Assembly (NCBI RefSeq): GCF_030272615.1
Contig: NC_081413.1
Location: 15,884,285-15,944,284 of the forward strand
Direction: 5' to 3'
Length of the DNA: 60,000 bases
Source of the DNA: Cryptomeria japonica
Taxonomy: Eukaryota > Streptophyta > Pinopsida > Cupressales > Cupressaceae
The notes under the pieces are model-generated. The model saw nothing but the letters and a program-made list of their open reading frames with translations. It was not told the origin of the DNA and did not search any database. Shown piece after piece: positions 59,841-60,000 of this stretch. Position 1 is the stretch's first letter. Every line of letters begins with the position of its first letter. Both the position numbers and the translations under genes were made by a program.

Positions 59841-60000
59841 CTCTTTAGAGTATCCCAATTCAAAAATACAAAAATAAATAAATAAATAAATACAAAAAAA
59901 TAAATAAAATAAAAATTGGAAAACAAAAAACAATTCGTCCAACGGTGAAAACCACTTCAGTGGCACCCTGGGCAAGTACCATGGTGAAAATTGGGTCACC
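59841..60000 (+). other. Gypsy-2 3' non-coding region
   Basis: An A-rich AAATAAATAAATAAATAAAT run (59,870-59,925), then GTGAAAACCACTTCAGTGGC, which can fold on itself (CCACTTCAGTGG). This is common downstream of pol in Tat/Ogre-like elements. The 3' LTR is not reached. Confidence 0.6.

Larger units (their letters stand above)
52710..60000 (+). mobile_element. Gypsy-2: Tat/Ogre-like gypsy element, 5' part, internally deleted
   Basis: It starts with an LTR (52,710-53,458), then PBS, a 2.2-kb leader, gag-protease (55,713-58,600), a linker, and directly the integrase C-terminus (59,580-59,840). The 3' LTR lies beyond the window. RT, RNase H and the integrase core are absent, so it could move only with enzymes supplied by a full relative. 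Confidence 0.85.

Overview
This is plant nuclear DNA, probably from a large-genome seed plant and perhaps a gymnosperm. It is AT-rich, has no dense genes, and most of it is transposable elements stacked inside one another. The species cannot be told from the sequence alone.

Positions 1-37,253 form one nested stack that can be untangled by target-site duplications (TSDs). The outermost layer is a minus-strand Copia element (Copia-1): gag remnants lie at 1-2,138 and its 5' LTR is split into 2,139-2,642 and 36,919-37,253. Inside that LTR sits a minus-strand chromovirus-type Gypsy (Gypsy-1, 2,643-36,913, TSD TCATC). Its pol is interrupted by a plus-strand Copia (Copia-2, 4,348-25,041, TSD GTTTG). 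Copia-2 was then hit by element A in its 5' LTR (4,461-11,757, TSD GCTAG), element C in its reverse transcriptase (15,768-23,022, TSD AGTTG) and a 324-bp solo LTR in its 3' LTR (23,851-24,174, TSD GTCTC). The Gypsy-1 5' LTR was hit by a non-autonomous hAT element (28,571-29,316, 8-bp TSD ACTAGCAC) and by element B (31,752-36,646, TSD CATGG).

A, B and C are the most interesting part of the window. They are one family of 4.9-7.3 kb units with TGTTG...CAACA ends and 5-bp TSDs. They have no internal LTR pair and no gag-pol. Each carries a periodic array of hairpin-forming repeats (about 167 bp apart in A and C, slightly longer in B), a telobox palindrome, and a TATA/poly(A) block near the 3' end. 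A and C also carry a spliced gene of about 1,073 codons for a protein I do not recognise. Codon-by-codon comparison of A and C shows mostly silent differences. The layout looks like a giant LTR with a gene in U3, now present as solo LTRs, or like a new kind of TG/CA-ended element.

Positions 37,254-46,730 are the least TE-rich part. They hold a second hAT-like element, local tandem duplications, two linked 5' exons of a possible host gene on the minus strand (41,718-40,991) with a minisatellite in the intron, and a tandem pair of 5S-rRNA-derived units (Cassandra-like). Positions 46,740-52,709 are a decayed L1-type LINE. From 52,710 to the end runs a Tat/Ogre-like Gypsy (Gypsy-2): LTR, primer-binding site, long leader, and a gag-protease frame that jumps directly to the end of integrase. 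RT, RNase H and the integrase core are missing. Every retroelement reading frame in the window is broken.
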